From CAVYBY01 sp963766935 (GTDB lineage Bacteria; Actinomycetota; UBA4738; HRBIN12), in assembly GCA_963766935.1 (NCBI GenBank), contig CAVYBY010000006.1, positions 186,001 to 250,000 on the forward strand: a stretch of 64,000 nucleotides of DNA, given 5' to 3'. Every line of letters starts with the position of its first letter. Position 1 is the first letter of the stretch. The position numbers and the translations under genes are program-made. The notes under the pieces are model-generated. The model had not been told where the DNA came from and made no database searches. It saw only the letters and a list, made by a program, of their open reading frames with translations. This document shows, piece after piece, positions 42,370 to 50,117 of this stretch.

Positions 42370-44370
42370 TCAGCCGGCCAGGACGAACAGTCCTTTCGAC
42401 GCCCAGTTCGTTCCGTCGATGGCCGGACCGCCGATCGCCGTCGCGGCGCCGGTCGGGTGTCCGTCCGCCCAAGCGATCCGGTTGAGCGTTCCGTCGGCGA
42501 GCGCGAAGTACATCTGGTTCGACGCGATCGTCATGCCACGGACATTCGCCCAGTCCACACTCGCGGAGTCGCTCGCTTGCACCAGCTCCGCGCCCACCAT
42601 CTGGCTCTGGGGCGTGAAGTACCGGTAGTAGAGGCGGGGGTCGCCGGCGACCGTGTAGTAGATCCGGCCGCCGTCGAACGCCATCCCGGTCATGGCCGCC
42701 AGTTGGGTGGCGAGGCCCGGGATCGGCAGGTTCGTCCCGGTGATCGTGAACGCGGTCTGGTCGGGGGCCGTCTGGAGGCCGTGCAGGTTGATCGTGGCCG
42801 GGGCGCCGACGCCTCCCCCGTTGAATGTGCGCACGGTGAGCGTGCCGTCGCTCCAGCCGGTGTAGAGCTGACCATTGAGGTCGAACCCGCCGCGCGCGTT
42901 GCTCCAGTCGACGCTCGACGGGACGCTGGAGGGAGATCCCGCGACGGTCCCGTTAAAGGACCGGCGAACCAAGGTGCCCGCCGGCGTCATGGCGTACAGG
43001 TAGCCGGGCAGCGTCGCCGGGTTGTTGGGCGGAACGACGGTTCCGCCGGCGAGCGGGAAGAACGCCAGCTTGCGGTGGAGCTTCCCCGTCACGCGGTCGG
43101 TGTCGCTGCCGAAGAAGAACCCGGTTGGCGTCCCGACCATGGCGAGGACGCCCTTACCACGCGGGTTGCGGAAGGCGTCCCACGTGAACGGCAGACCGTT
43201 GACCGGGTCGAGCGCCGCGAACCCGGTTCGCGTGATCCCGCCGGGAAACGGTCCCGTGCACCTGCCGCAGATGTTCGGGTTGTAGGGGTTGTTCATCCAC
43301 TGCTCGTGACCGCCGGCGTAGACCGCCGCGCCGGTCGCGAGCACGCTGTGGAACGAGTCGCCGCCGCTGCGGTCGATCCAGGTGGGCAGCTGGCCCGGTC
43401 CGGTCGCGGACAGTTCCCAACGCGTCATCGTGTCGCAGAGGTGACCGGGATGGTTCGCACCCGTGGTGCCGACGACGAAGTAGCTGCCGTCGGGCGCGAT
43501 GTCCATGTCGCGGATCCAGTGCGGGAAGATCCCGGCGCACCAGGAACGCCCGGACGCGTCCACGAACGGGAACTGGTCGGTCGCCCATGACGTGAGTGAG
43601 GCGGCGCCGGGTCCCACGTTCAGGATGGCGATCTGGTTGCGGGGCTGGCCGGCCACCTGACTGAAGTTGCCGGTTGCGACCAGCTTGGTGTTGTCGGGGG
43701 TCACGTCGAACCGCCACACCTGCAACGGACCGTTGAGCTGCGGACCGGTGAAGGGGATGTTCAGGTTCGGGTCCGCCGCACCCGTCGTCATGTCGAGCCT
43801 TGCGAGGGTGGATCGCGATGCGCCGCCGATGGTCGTGAAGCGGCCGCCGGCGTAAAGCTGTCCGCCACGGGTCACGAGCTCGTACACGAACCCGTTGGGC
43901 TTCGGCTTGAATGCCGTCACCGTGGCGCCGTTGGAGAGCGTCAGCTTCACGAGCCGCCGGTAGGTGCCGCTCCCGTTCGCCTTGGCGAACGAGCCGCCCA
44001 CATAGACGGAGAGGCCGTCGGTGCTCGGAGCGAGAGCCTCGACCGGCCCCGTGAGCGTCGGGTGAAATCCCGTGTCGATCGCGCCGGTGGTCGCGTTGAA
44101 CGCGAAAATGTAGTTGCGGCTCACGTTGGTGGAGCTGCCGGCTGCCTGCACGCTCGAGAACGTTCCGCCGACGATCACGCGGCTGCCCGTGACGAGCAGC
44201 GCGTTCACCCTGCCGTTCATGACGTTGGGGGTGAACGAGGCGGGGTTGTCGCTGACGACGCCGCTGTGCAGCGGATTGAAGGCGCCGGCCGGCGTCACCG
44301 AGAAGGCGACGGCGATCGCCGCAAAGGCGGCGGCCACGACAAGGGACTTCGACCTCAAGGTGGATCGCAT
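42370..44370 (-). CDS. Secreted beta-propeller protein (delta-60-repeat-like), copy 2
   Basis: The 666-residue protein has a signal peptide (SLVVAAAFAAIAVAFSVTPAGA). Blades follow, such as VIVGGTFSSVQ.. and LYAGGRFTTIGGASRSTLARLD, a middle domain with WIRDMDIAPDGSYFVVGTTGANHPGH, and a C-terminal part with YYTVAGDPRLYYRYFTPQSQMVGAE. It is collinear with the protein at 2478-4394, including the WVGSDTNR/FFGSDTDRVTGKLHRKLAFFPLAGGT block. ATG 44370 has AGGAAA upstream; an in-frame ATG at 44430 would put extra residues before the signal peptide. Surface role inferred. Confidence 0.8.
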   Translation of the reverse strand: MRSTLRSKSLVVAAAFAAIAVAFSVTPAGAFNPLHSGVVSDNPASFTPNVMNGRVNALLVTGSRVIVGGTFSSVQAAGSSTNVSRNYIFAFNATTGAIDTGFHPTLTGPVEALAPSTDGLSVYVGGSFAKANGSGTYRRLVKLTLSNGATVTAFKPKPNGFVYELVTRGGQLYAGGRFTTIGGASRSTLARLDMTTGAADPNLNIPFTGPQLNGPLQVWRFDVTPDNTKLVATGNFSQVAGQPRNQIAILNVGPGAASLTSWATDQFPFVDASGRSWCAGIFPHWIRDMDIAPDGSYFVVGTTGANHPGHLCDTMTRWELSATGPGQLPTWIDRSGGDSFHSVLATGAAVYAGGHEQWMNNPYNPNICGRCTGPFPGGITRTGFAALDPVNGLPFTWDAFRNPRGKGVLAMVGTPTGFFFGSDTDRVTGKLHRKLAFFPLAGGTVVPPNNPATLPGYLYAMTPAGTLVRRSFNGTVAGSPSSVPSSVDWSNARGGFDLNGQLYTGWSDGTLTVRTFNGGGVGAPATINLHGLQTAPDQTAFTITGTNLPIPGLATQLAAMTGMAFDGGRIYYTVAGDPRLYYRYFTPQSQMVGAELVQASDSASVDWANVRGMTIASNQMYFALADGTLNRIAWADGHPTGAATAIGGPAIDGTNWASKGLFVLAG

Positions 44371-44463
44371 CGGGAGGATTTCCTTTCCTTCCTCTGACCG
44401 GGCCGCGGTGCCCGGTCGAACAGGCGACACGCTAGCCGGAGCGGGGGACGATGTCGCCGGGCC

Positions 44464-44479
44464 AAGGGCCTAGGCCCTT
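44464..44479. promoter_or_regulatory. Perfect 16-bp palindrome upstream of the propeller gene
   Basis: AAGGGCCTAGGCCCTT is a perfect dyad with no spacer, about 95 bases before the propeller start. It could be an operator. No partner regulator is identified. Confidence 0.3.
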
Positions 44480-44512
44480 CGCGCGAACCGGTCCGAAGGT
44501 GGTCGGCGTCGA

Positions 44513-45109
44513 TCAGACCGCGTCGACGCGCCGGCTGATCTCGTCGGCCAGAAACCGCACGTCGCCGGGGTCGATCGCTCCCGATCCGGTCACGACCACC
44601 ACCAGGTTGTCGATTCGCCAGGCATAGACGGTGACCGGCGACCCATCGGCGGCGTCCCCTGCCAACGCGATGGACTCCTCACCGAGACCGGGGGCCTCGA
44701 TCGTCGGGACGCCCGGCAGCTGACGCGTCTCCAGATCGCCCACGTACCGCTCGAACGCCGTCCGGGCTCCGTCGGCATGCTCGTAGAGACTCGTGATGCC
44801 TTGCACGACGATCGTCTTGCCGGGGTCGAATTGCTTTCCCTGGACCGGGCCCGGTGTGGCGAACAAGACGACGTCGCCGAGGACGAATCCGTCGTCCCTC
44901 AGATGTTTCAGCTCGGTGTCGTCGTGCGCGAACTGACCGAGGTCACGGCGGCCGGAGTAGTCGAGTTGCAACTGCGTCCCGCTCGGCGCGTCCTGGGAAA
45001 CCAGCACGATGCGCTCGAGGTCGCCCGACGAGAAGCGACCGGGCGCGGCGGAATGGCATCCCCCAGCCAGCACTGCGACCGCCGCGACCAGTGCGCTCGA
45101 GGTTCGCAT
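44513..45109 (-). CDS. Predicted lipoprotein
   Basis: The 198-residue protein has a leader and lipobox LAGGC with cysteine 18 (ATG 45109 start), then a mixed alpha/beta domain with GITSLYEHADGARTAFERYVGDLE and GLGEESIALAG...VYAWRIDNLVVVV. These hint at a PsbP/Mog1-like or sensor-type fold, but I cannot name the family. It diverges from the secreted gene at 45212. Function unknown. Confidence 0.65.
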   Translation of the reverse strand: MRTSSALVAAVAVLAGGCHSAAPGRFSSGDLERIVLVSQDAPSGTQLQLDYSGRRDLGQFAHDDTELKHLRDDGFVLGDVVLFATPGPVQGKQFDPGKTIVVQGITSLYEHADGARTAFERYVGDLETRQLPGVPTIEAPGLGEESIALAGDAADGSPVTVYAWRIDNLVVVVTGSGAIDPGDVRFLADEISRRVDAV

Positions 45110-45211
45110 GGGACGTCGCGAGGCTATCACCGGTCGCGACGACGCTCAGTTGCCGTCGACGAGAAGCCCTCGATAGGTTGTCGCCAGACCTCGACCCCCC
45201 GGGAGGTAGCC

Positions 45212-46066
45212 ATGCGCGTGCGCATGCTTGCAGTGGCGATGGTTGCGGCGACGACCGTCGGAGCCGGACCATTCGTCGCCGGAACCGGCGCGGTTGCGCG
45301 AGCCCGTTGTCCCGCCGTCGGACCCATCCGCGACCACGGAGAGATCCGCGTCGCCGGCGTCCATGAGATCTCCGGCGCCGCGGCCGGTGTCCGCGCCCAC
45401 GTGTTGTGGGTCGAGCAGGACTCGGGGAATCCGGCTCGCGTCTACGCGGTGACGACGAACGGGGTTCTGCACGCCAACGTGCTGGTCAGCAACGCGACGA
45501 ATCACGATTGGGAGGACTTGGACCTCGCCAACCGCACGATCTACGTCGGGGACATCGGAAGCAATCGCAACGCGATGACGCTGTACTGGTTCCCGGAGCC
45601 CGCGCTTACGAGGACATCCGTGGTGGCGAAGCACGCGACGCTGCGGTATCCGGGTGGCCAGACGCACAACTCCGAAGCGATGTTCGTCGTCGAATCCAAC
45701 GATCGGCTGTTCATCGTCACCAAGGAGCGCAAGGGTGGGCGCAGCTTCGTGTTCGGAACCAATCTCGCGACGCTTGGCAGCGGTGACACGCGGGTGCTGC
45801 GATCGATCGGCGCGGTTGCGATGCCCCGGGTGACGGCGGCGGACGCCGACGACAGCGGCTTCATCGTTCGGTCCCTGGGGGGCCGCAGCCTGTTCTATCC
45901 GTGGGTCGGCGCGCGGCACGGTGTCGCCACCGCGATCGAGGCGGGGGGATGCGATTTGCGGGTCGCCCCGGGCGAGGCGATCGCGTTCTCGCGCTGGAGC
46001 AACCAGGTATTCACCGTGCCCGAGGGAGGATCCCCGGTCATCCGATCGATTCGACTGAAGGTCTGA
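45212..46066 (+). CDS. Secreted propeller-like protein, copy 2
   Basis: The 284-residue protein has a signal peptide and shares with the 38943-39785 gene the motifs HVLWVEQDSGNPARVYAV, NHDWEDLDLANRTIYVGDIGSNRNAM, YWFPEPAL, NSEAMFVVES and FTVPEGGSPVIRS. Two cysteines near the ends (ARCPAVGP and GGCDLRVAPGE) match in the copies and may form a disulfide. ATG 45212 has GGGAGG five bases upstream. Function unknown; a beta-propeller fold is likely. Confidence 0.72.
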   Translation: MRVRMLAVAMVAATTVGAGPFVAGTGAVARARCPAVGPIRDHGEIRVAGVHEISGAAAGVRAHVLWVEQDSGNPARVYAVTTNGVLHANVLVSNATNHDWEDLDLANRTIYVGDIGSNRNAMTLYWFPEPALTRTSVVAKHATLRYPGGQTHNSEAMFVVESNDRLFIVTKERKGGRSFVFGTNLATLGSGDTRVLRSIGAVAMPRVTAADADDSGFIVRSLGGRSLFYPWVGARHGVATAIEAGGCDLRVAPGEAIAFSRWSNQVFTVPEGGSPVIRSIRLKV

Positions 46067-46075
46067 TCGGGCGAG

Positions 46076-46963
46076 TCAGCCGATCGGGACGGGATCTGCG
46101 CCGGCGGCGTTTCGCAGGCGCGGGAGACCAAACCGGTCCTCGATACCGGCCAGCAACGAGTAGTGATTGAAGGTCGTGCGATCGACGGATTGGGCGATGC
46201 CGGCGCCGACCTCGATCGTGTAGAGGTGGCCGCCGACCCCGGTCTTCGTCGTTCCCTCGTCGAACGTGATGATCACGATCGCGCCGGCCGCGCGCCAGGC
46301 CTGGACATGTGTGCGCAGCCAGAAGTCGCCCCGGGTGACGAGGGCGTTCGTCTTGGTCTGACAGTCGGGCGGGAACGACGAGTCCTTCATCCCGTGCATG
46401 TCGTTGCAGTAGCTGGGTGTCACGAAGCTGACCGAGGGAAGCTTCGACGGCATGGCCGACAGCGGCTTGACGTGGCGGCATTCCGCCGACGTGAAGACGT
46501 TCGCGAAGACGGTGGCCGGATTGTGGTTGACGGCGTACTTGTCCTTGGTCGGCGTGGTGACGACGCTGGACGGCTTCGGATAACAGGCCGAGGGCATCAG
46601 GTCCTCGTACACGCCCCAGCTGATCCCCGCATTCTGGAGCTGGTCCCAGAGGCTCCGGCCCTTGATCATCCCGGCCTTCACGGCTCCGCCGGCGAAGCCG
46701 AAGGTCGAGCCGCCGGCGAACGCAAGGTAGTTCGGGAAGCTCGAATGCACCACGCCGTAGTAATGCGAGAAGTACCGGCCCTTCGCCTTGAGGTGCGTGA
46801 GGTACGGCGCGTTGGCGAGGGTCAGCTTGACATCCTCTTGGTTCTCGAGCATCACGACGATGACCGGCGCCCGGACCGCGCTCACCGGAAGGATCGAGCC
46901 GCCGACGGGTCCGATCACGCCAAGGACGAGCACACATGCGAGCGTTGCGGCGATCCGATGCAT
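46076..46963 (-). CDS. Secreted phosphoesterase (acid phosphatase/phospholipase C-like family)
   Basis: The 295-residue protein has a signal peptide (AATLACVLVLGVIGPVGGS). The phosphoesterase motifs are VIVVMLENQED, FPNYLAFAGGSTFG, the SFVTPSYCNDMHG block and IVIITFDEGTTKTGVGGHLYTI, which hold the metal-binding Glu, Asn and Asp residues. Members hydrolyse phosphate esters, often acid phosphatases or phosphatidylinositol/phosphocholine-specific. ATG 46963 has AAGGAG seven bases upstream. Confidence 0.8.
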   Translation of the reverse strand: MHRIAATLACVLVLGVIGPVGGSILPVSAVRAPVIVVMLENQEDVKLTLANAPYLTHLKAKGRYFSHYYGVVHSSFPNYLAFAGGSTFGFAGGAVKAGMIKGRSLWDQLQNAGISWGVYEDLMPSACYPKPSSVVTTPTKDKYAVNHNPATVFANVFTSAECRHVKPLSAMPSKLPSVSFVTPSYCNDMHGMKDSSFPPDCQTKTNALVTRGDFWLRTHVQAWRAAGAIVIITFDEGTTKTGVGGHLYTIEVGAGIAQSVDRTTFNHYSLLAGIEDRFGLPRLRNAAGADPVPIG

Positions 46964-47035
46964 CGGGGGGCTCCTTTGCGGTGCGGACTCCGAGGCTAGC
47001 GTCCGGGCCGATCGAGACGCAACAGCCGAACGTCG

Positions 47036-47398
47036 TCATTTCGTCACCACGAACATCAGGTAGGCCGCCGCAAAGCTAAGGGGACCGGAGAGCGCCACGT
47101 TCCACACCGCGTAGCGCCATGCTCCGTCGTCGACGAGCCGGACCGTTTCGTACGTGAACGTGGAGAAGGTCGTGAACGCACCGATGAACCCGGTTCCGAT
47201 CCAGAGCCCCGCCGTCGTCGAGAGCCATCCGTGCGTGATCGCCCCGACGACCGCGCCGAGCGCCGCGCTGCCCGACACGTTGACGATCAGTGTGCTGAGC
47301 GGGAACGGCGACCGCTGGCGCTCGGCCACGACGCCCTCCACCAGATACCGGGCCAACGCCCCGAACCCTCCCCCGATCAGCACCCCGATCGCGTTCAT
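47036..47398 (-). CDS. crcB: Fluoride ion exporter subunit CrcB
   Basis: The 120-residue protein has four membrane spans. Fluc signatures are GGGFGALARYLV, FPLSTLIVNVSGSAALG with the pore Asn, and GFIGAFTTFSTFTYE with the Phe box and Na+-site region. Fluc channels export F-. ATG 47398 overlaps the TGA of the DUF190 gene (ATGA). It is the third gene of a riboswitch-led operon whose first gene is another CrcB, so the two may form a heterodimer, as in other Gram-positive pairs. Confidence 0.93.
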   Translation of the reverse strand: MNAIGVLIGGGFGALARYLVEGVVAERQRSPFPLSTLIVNVSGSAALGAVVGAITHGWLSTTAGLWIGTGFIGAFTTFSTFTYETVRLVDDGAWRYAVWNVALSGPLSFAAAYLMFVVTK

Positions 47399-47742
47399 GC
47401 GGAATCCGGTGGAACCCCTCGATAGGCACGGACCTCCACCCGCTCGACCGTGACCATCCCGCCGGTGATCATCTGGTCGATCTCCGCTAGGAAGGCGTCG
47501 ATGACCTCCGCGGAGTCGACCACCTCCACGATGATCGGCAGATCCTCGGACAACCGCAGGATGCGCGTCGTGTGCAGGTGGGAGCTCCGACCGTAACCTT
47601 CGATCCCTCGGAGCACGGTCGCCCCGGCGATGTTGCGCTCCCTCGCCGCATTCACGATCTCCTCGTAGAGCGGGCGATGGTTCCACTGGTCGTTCTCACC
47701 GATGAAGATGCGCAGAAGCTTGCCTTCACCTTCGATGGTCAT
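47395..47742 (-). CDS. DUF190 family protein
   Basis: The 115-residue protein has the DUF190 pattern: LLRIFIGENDQWNHRPLYEEIV, ATVLRGIEGYGRSSHLHT and LPIIVEVVD. The fold is PII/CutA1-like. The family is often found beside crcB; a regulatory role in fluoride export is suspected in the family but unproven. ATG 47742 overlaps the upstream crcB stop, and its TGA overlaps the next crcB start, so all three are coupled. Confidence 0.9.
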   Translation of the reverse strand: MTIEGEGKLLRIFIGENDQWNHRPLYEEIVNAARERNIAGATVLRGIEGYGRSSHLHTTRILRLSEDLPIIVEVVDSAEVIDAFLAEIDQMITGGMVTVERVEVRAYRGVPPDSA

Positions 47743-48164
47743 GCGTCCCTCCCTCCTCGTTTGACGTCCAGCCGCCCGAGCCACATTCCGTACACGCCGG
47801 CCATCTGGCCGGCAACAAGCGTCACCAGCCAGTAGCCGAGCGCCGTCCCGACCCGCCCGGCGTCGATCAGCCGGACGCCCTCGACGGCGATCGTGGAAAA
47901 CGTCGTGTAGGCGCCGAAGAACCCGATCCCGATGAGACTTCGCGCATACCTTGACGGGCGCAGCCGTTCCGTGAGGAGGACGGCGGTCAGACCGAGACCG
48001 AATGCGCCGGTCGTGTTGACGATGAGCGTCGCAATCGGGAAGCCGGTCGGGGACGCGGCGAGCGCAGTCGCGACTCCCCATCGGGCGAGGGCTCCGGCCG
48101 ATCCGCCGACGAACACGGCCACCGATCGCTGCCGGAGGAGATCGGTCGCGCTCCGCTCGGTCAT
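47739..48164 (-). CDS. crcB: Fluoride ion exporter subunit CrcB, first gene of the operon
   Basis: The 141-residue Fluc subunit has VFVGGSAGALARWGVA, FPIATLIVNTTGAFGLG and GFFGAYTTFSTIAVEGVRL. The protein is longer at the N-terminus than its partner and ends with a basic tail. ATG 48164 is fronted by GGGAG eight bases upstream, within a leader that carries a fluoride aptamer. It should form part of a dimeric F- channel that relieves fluoride toxicity. Confidence 0.93.
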   Translation of the reverse strand: MTERSATDLLRQRSVAVFVGGSAGALARWGVATALAASPTGFPIATLIVNTTGAFGLGLTAVLLTERLRPSRYARSLIGIGFFGAYTTFSTIAVEGVRLIDAGRVGTALGYWLVTLVAGQMAGVYGMWLGRLDVKRGGRDA

Positions 48165-48189
48165 GACAATGGCTCCCACCCCTCGAATC

Positions 48190-48238
48190 CGGTAGGAGCC
48201 ATCAGCCGGGACGGCAGTAGGCGAGCTCCATCGCCGGT
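48190..48238 (-). promoter_or_regulatory. Fluoride (crcB) riboswitch
   Basis: The minus-strand leader reads GGCGATGGAGCTCGCC, ACTGCC, then GGCTGATGGCTCCTACC, matching in order the fluoride aptamer consensus known from Thermotoga petrophila. The 3' strand holds ATGGCTCC (48202-48195), exactly complementary to GGAGCCAT (48176-48169), which covers the crcB ribosome site. Binding F- would keep the aptamer folded and free that site; this translational switch is inferred. A -10-like TATGCT lies at 48248-48243. Confidence 0.92.
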
Positions 48239-48305
48239 CGGAAGCATAACCGAGGGCCGTGGGAGAATGCGCCGTGGCGCGCGCGACCGCAGGGGCGGAA
48301 CCGGC

Positions 48306-49118
48306 ATGATCCCGATCGGGGACCGAAACCCCACAAGACGGTTCGCATGGGTCACGGCCGTGATCATCGCCGCCAATGCCGCCGTGTTTCTCTTGTGGGA
48401 GCCGACGTTTCAGTCCCAGGGCGCCCAACAGCGGTTCTTCTTCTGCCGGGCGGAGATCCCGTACGAGGTGGTGCATCAGACCAACCTTGCTCGGGGCGGG
48501 CCCGCCGCGATCGTGGCGATCGAGAACGACCTGGGCGTCGATGCGGGCAGCGCCGCCTCGTTGCAAGCCCTGCTCAGGCAGGCGTGCCCGAACAAGAGCT
48601 GGCTCGCTTCCGTCTTCGTCGCCATGTTCCTGCACGGAGGCTGGTTGCACATCGCCGGGAACATGCTCTTTCTCTGGGTGTTCGGGAACAACGTGGAGGA
48701 CCGGCTCGGGCGCGTGATGTTCGTGGTCTTCTATCTGTTGGGCGGCCTGGCGGCAACGGGGCTCCAACTCGCGTTCGGGCCGGGCTCGGTCGTGCCCAAC
48801 CTCGGCGCCTCGGGCGCCATCGCGGCGATCCTGGGCGCCTACGTGGTGCTCTTTCCCAGGGCGCGGGTCCGGACGTTGGTGATCTTCTACTTCATCACCG
48901 CGGTCGAGTTGCCGGCCGTGGTCGTGCTCGGCGCCTGGTTCGTGCTCCAGCTGTTCTCGGGAGTCGGCGGACTCGGCACGGGCGTGAGCAGTGGGGTCGC
49001 CTACTGGGCGCACGTGGGCGGCTTCGTCTTCGGTCTGGCCGCCGCCTGGCTCTTCTTCCGCGACCGCGGGACTCCGCGCATCGCACCGCCCCTGGCTCCT
49101 CGTCCCGACGTCTTCTAG
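48306..49118 (+). CDS. Rhomboid family intramembrane serine protease
   Basis: The 270-residue protein has six or seven spans. The WR-like lumenal loop is replaced by HGGWLHIAGNMLFLWVFGNNVEDRLG, the catalytic serine is S169 in GASGAIAAILGAY, and the catalytic histidine is H236 in WAHVGGFVFG. Rhomboids cut membrane-anchored proteins within or next to the bilayer. ATG 48306 fits the family N-terminus (MIPIGDRNPTRR). It diverges from the fluoride operon. Substrate unknown. Confidence 0.9.
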   Translation: MIPIGDRNPTRRFAWVTAVIIAANAAVFLLWEPTFQSQGAQQRFFFCRAEIPYEVVHQTNLARGGPAAIVAIENDLGVDAGSAASLQALLRQACPNKSWLASVFVAMFLHGGWLHIAGNMLFLWVFGNNVEDRLGRVMFVVFYLLGGLAATGLQLAFGPGSVVPNLGASGAIAAILGAYVVLFPRARVRTLVIFYFITAVELPAVVVLGAWFVLQLFSGVGGLGTGVSSGVAYWAHVGGFVFGLAAAWLFFRDRGTPRIAPPLAPRPDVF

Positions 49119-49142
49119 CGGCAACGGTTCTTCGCGCTTGAT

Positions 49143-49172
49143 TTGACAGCGCGGCGCCGCGCGACCTATCGT
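49143..49172 (+). promoter_or_regulatory. Promoter of the zinc uptake operon
   Basis: A perfect -35 TTGACA (49143-49148) and -10 TATCGT (49167-49172) are 18 bases apart. The start of RNA would fall near 49179, only a few bases before ATG 49185, giving an almost leaderless message. Confidence 0.7.
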
Positions 49173-49181
49173 TCTGTTTCG

Positions 49182-49204
49182 ATAATGAGAGCGAGTCTCA
49201 CTAT
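49182..49204. promoter_or_regulatory. Zur/Fur-type operator overlapping the znuA start
   Basis: ATAATGAGA and TCTCACTAT form nine-base arms (one mismatch) around five bases. This A/T-rich dyad resembles Zur boxes and lies at the RNA start, over ATG 49185, where a bound repressor would block transcription. The regulator gene itself is the last gene of the operon. Confidence 0.65.
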
Positions 49205-50117
49205 TGGAAGCAGGCGGATCCAACCGGGTCCGGTCATCGTGCTCGTGGTCGTCGCGACGGCGCTCGCGTGCTCCCACGGCGGCACCGGAGCCTCGGGGTC
49301 TGGATTGGGCGTCGTCGCCGCCTTCTATCCGATCCAGGAAGCCGCCGAGCGGGTCGGTGGCGATCTGGTCCACGTCACGAACCTGACCCCACCCGGCGTC
49401 GAGCCGCACGACCTGGAGCTCAGGCCCGATCTGGTCGCCGCGATCCAGTCCGCGGATGTCGTGCTGTATCTGGGGGACGGGTTCCAGCCGGCGGTGCAGG
49501 ACGCGGTCGCCGACGCCCAGGGCGCGACCGTGGACCTGCTATCGGGGCTCGACCTCGCTCCACCCCCCGCCGGCGCCCAGGAGAACCTGTCGGTCGACCC
49601 GCATGTCTGGCTGGACCCGAAGCTCTACGTGCAGATCATCGAGCGCGTGGAGCAGGCGTTCGCTCAGGCCGACCCCGGCGGGACGTCCACGTTCGACCGG
49701 AACGCGACGGCATTCGAGAAGAAGGTCGACGCGCTCGACGCCGACTACGCCTCCGGACTCGAGCACTGCGCCCGGACGACGATCGTCACGAGCCACGCCG
49801 CGTTCGGGTACCTGGCACAGCGGTACGGCTTGACCCAGCAGGCCATCAGCGGGCTGGCGCCCGACGCGGAGCCGAGCGCCAACCGCCTTGCCGAGCTGAA
49901 GGACCTGGTCGAACGTGACGGCATCACCACGGTCTTCACCGAAGAGCTCGTCTCCCAGAAGGTGGCAGAGACGCTGGCACAGGAGGCCGGCGTGAAAACC
50001 AAGGTCCTGTTCACGCTCGAGGGCCTCACAAAGGACGAGATCGCGGCCGGGGCAGACTATGAGTCGCTCATGCGAACCAACCTCTCGTCGCTCGAGGAGG
50101 CGCTCGGCTGTGGATGA
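49185..50117 (+). CDS. znuA: Zinc ABC transporter substrate-binding lipoprotein
   Basis: The 310-residue cluster-9 binding protein has a lipobox-like ATALAC (cysteine 29). Metal-ligand histidines lie in PPGVEPHDLELRPD, SVDPHVWLDPK and VTSHAAFGYLAQRYGL, and the EELVSQKVAETLA region supplies the final acidic ligand area. There is no His-rich loop. ATG 49185 starts within the operator; the message may be nearly leaderless. It binds Zn2+ (or Mn2+) outside the membrane and hands it to the ZnuB channel. ZnuC starts eight bases before its stop. Confidence 0.88.
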   Translation: MRASLTIGSRRIQPGPVIVLVVVATALACSHGGTGASGSGLGVVAAFYPIQEAAERVGGDLVHVTNLTPPGVEPHDLELRPDLVAAIQSADVVLYLGDGFQPAVQDAVADAQGATVDLLSGLDLAPPPAGAQENLSVDPHVWLDPKLYVQIIERVEQAFAQADPGGTSTFDRNATAFEKKVDALDADYASGLEHCARTTIVTSHAAFGYLAQRYGLTQQAISGLAPDAEPSANRLAELKDLVERDGITTVFTEELVSQKVAETLAQEAGVKTKVLFTLEGLTKDEIAAGADYESLMRTNLSSLEEALGCG

